NCBI GenBank assembly: GCA_019242065.1
Contig: JAFAWJ010000329.1
Span: 1-7,321, forward strand
Length of the DNA stretch: 7,321 nt
Direction of reading: 5' to 3'
DNA from: Chloroflexota bacterium
GTDB lineage: Bacteria; Chloroflexota; UBA6077; CF-72
The notes beneath the pieces are model-generated. The model worked only from the letters and a program-made list of their open reading frames with translations. It did no database searches and had not been told where the DNA came from. This document shows positions 6,552-7,321 of the stretch, piece by piece. Positions within the stretch are counted from its first letter, which is position 1. Each line of letters begins with the position of its first letter. Made by a program: the position numbers and the translations under genes.

Positions 6552-7311
6552 GCTTCCGGCGCAACAGGTACGTGTCCATGATCCACCCGCGCTTCGCGCG
6601 CGTCTCCGCCCGGATGGATTGGATCGAAGCCGCCACGGACTCCAGGTCGCCCGCGATACCCACTTCGTCCGCCAACCCGATATTTGCCCCCCAGACGATG
6701 TCCACATCTGTCGGGTCCAACTCACGGAACGCGCAGTGGCCGTCGAGCATCACGACCGTATTGGGCAGCCCAAGTTGCCAGTCGTCCGCCAGGCGCCGGC
6801 CGGTGGTAATCAGCAACGGCTCACCGATCCCATGCAGCACGCTGCGCTGCTGCGCCGCCAACGCCTGGACGCTGCTGATGCCCGGAATGACCTCGTGCTC
6901 GAACTGGACCTGGCCGCGCGCGCGGATCTGGTCGAGCACCCGCAGCGTGCTGTCGTATAGCGACGGATCGCCCCACACCAGGAACGCTCCACATTGATCG
7001 TCCTCCAGTTCGGTACCGAGCGCCTGCTCGTAGCGCTCGAGGCGTTGCTGGTGCCAGGCCTCGACGCTGGCGCGATACGCCGCTCCGCCTGCGGTCCGGT
7101 CACGCGCCGCGTCGGCAATCTCGACGAAACGGTACGTCGTGCGAGCGATGTACCGCGCACAGATCTGCTGGCGCAGCTCCACCAGGTCAGCGGTGGTCGA
7201 GCCCTTATCGGTGATGAAAAACACGTCCACCCGGTTGAGCGCGTTGATCGCCTGGACGGTCACATGCTCGATATTGCCCGCGCCAATGCCGATGACCAGT
7301 ACCTTTCGCAC
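6541..7311 (-). CDS. cobF: Precorrin-6A synthase (deacetylating)
   Basis: CobF methylates C1 of precorrin-5 and removes the acetyl group extruded in ring contraction, giving precorrin-6A and acetate. It is specific to the aerobic pathway; the anaerobic route uses CbiD and CbiG instead. The 256 residues run close to the family pattern from end to end: LVIGIGAG at 5-12, TVQAINALNRVDVFFITDKG, FLVWGDPSLYDSTLRVL (GDP at 114-116), EHEVIPGISSVQALAAQ, ITTGRRLADDW, VVMLDGHCAFR, and the C-terminal RGWIMDTYLLRR. The first loop reads GAGNIEHVT, with no proline where GDP or GNP is common. The start chosen is GTG at 7311, directly before RKVLVIG as in relatives. The frame remains open for three more codons (D-G-R) to the edge, so a slightly earlier start or coupling to an unseen upstream gene cannot be excluded. 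Confidence 0.94.
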   Translation of the reverse strand: MRKVLVIGIGAGNIEHVTVQAINALNRVDVFFITDKGSTTADLVELRQQICARYIARTTYRFVEIADAARDRTAGGAAYRASVEAWHQQRLERYEQALGTELEDDQCGAFLVWGDPSLYDSTLRVLDQIRARGQVQFEHEVIPGISSVQALAAQQRSVLHGIGEPLLITTGRRLADDWQLGLPNTVVMLDGHCAFRELDPTDVDIVWGANIGLADEVGIAGDLESVAASIQSIRAETRAKRGWIMDTYLLRRKRAD

Positions 7312-7321
7312 TCGGCCATCT

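Noticed and set aside
6552..6725. 58-codon upstream extension of cobK
   Set aside because: Lies within cobF and reads as Trp/Arg/Ser-rich shadow. The CobK family N-terminus begins right after the GTG at 6551.
5916..6997. Forward open frames of more than 200 codons over cobK and cobF (5916-6581, 6317-6997, 6325-6960)
   Set aside because: Shadows of the reverse-strand genes. The translations have no motif and are Arg/Ser/Pro-rich.
7260..7319. Reverse-strand ATG at 7319, possible start at the right edge
   Set aside because: It opens a frame of only 19 codons in a different register from cobF and ends at a TGA. It is probably chance, or part of an upstream gene that cannot be seen.
1..7321. Cobalamin riboswitch, promoters, CRISPR, IS elements, tRNA
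   Set aside because: I looked for a B12-box-like leader, repeats, terminal inverted repeats and tRNA-like segments and saw none. There is practically no non-coding sequence, and both operon leaders lie outside the window.

Overview
The window holds a compact cluster for building the corrin ring of cobalamin (vitamin B12) by the oxygen-dependent route. By eye the DNA is very GC-rich, close to two thirds G+C or above. Coding density is close to total, GTG starts are common, and the genes overlap by a few bases. This fits a high-GC aerobic bacterium. The forward block cobG-cobH-cobI-cobJ running into a convergent cobK resembles the mycobacterial layout, so an actinobacterial or similar high-GC lineage is possible, but the sequence alone does not settle the phylum.

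Layout: a forward block runs from the left edge to 5808: cobM (5' end outside the window), cobL, cobA, cobG, cobH, cobI, cobJ. Five of its six junctions are 4-base stop/start overlaps (GTGA or ATGA). Only cobA and cobG are separated, by 13 bases. A reverse block enters from the right edge: cobF (start at or very near the edge), then cobK, overlapping by 11 bases. The two blocks meet tail to tail: the stop codons of cobJ and cobK lie inside each other's genes, with a 13-base overlap and no room for a terminator between them.

How the genes work together: CobA turns uroporphyrinogen III into precorrin-2. CobI makes precorrin-3A, CobG (O2-dependent) precorrin-3B, CobJ precorrin-4 with ring contraction, CobM precorrin-5, CobF precorrin-6A with loss of acetate, CobK precorrin-6B, CobL precorrin-8x, and CobH hydrogenobyrinic acid. 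All nine enzymes of that stretch are present, with cobM cut by the window edge. CobG and CobF mark the aerobic (cobalt-late) pathway. The later steps (a,c-diamide formation, cobalt insertion, adenosylation, nucleotide loop) are not seen here.

No RNA gene, mobile element, CRISPR array, riboswitch, clear promoter or terminator was found. The 5' leaders of both blocks, where a cobalamin riboswitch would be expected, lie outside the window. There is no gene-free stretch above 13 bases apart from the 10 bases beyond the cobF start. I see a well-defined known pathway with a few architectural oddities, not a new system.
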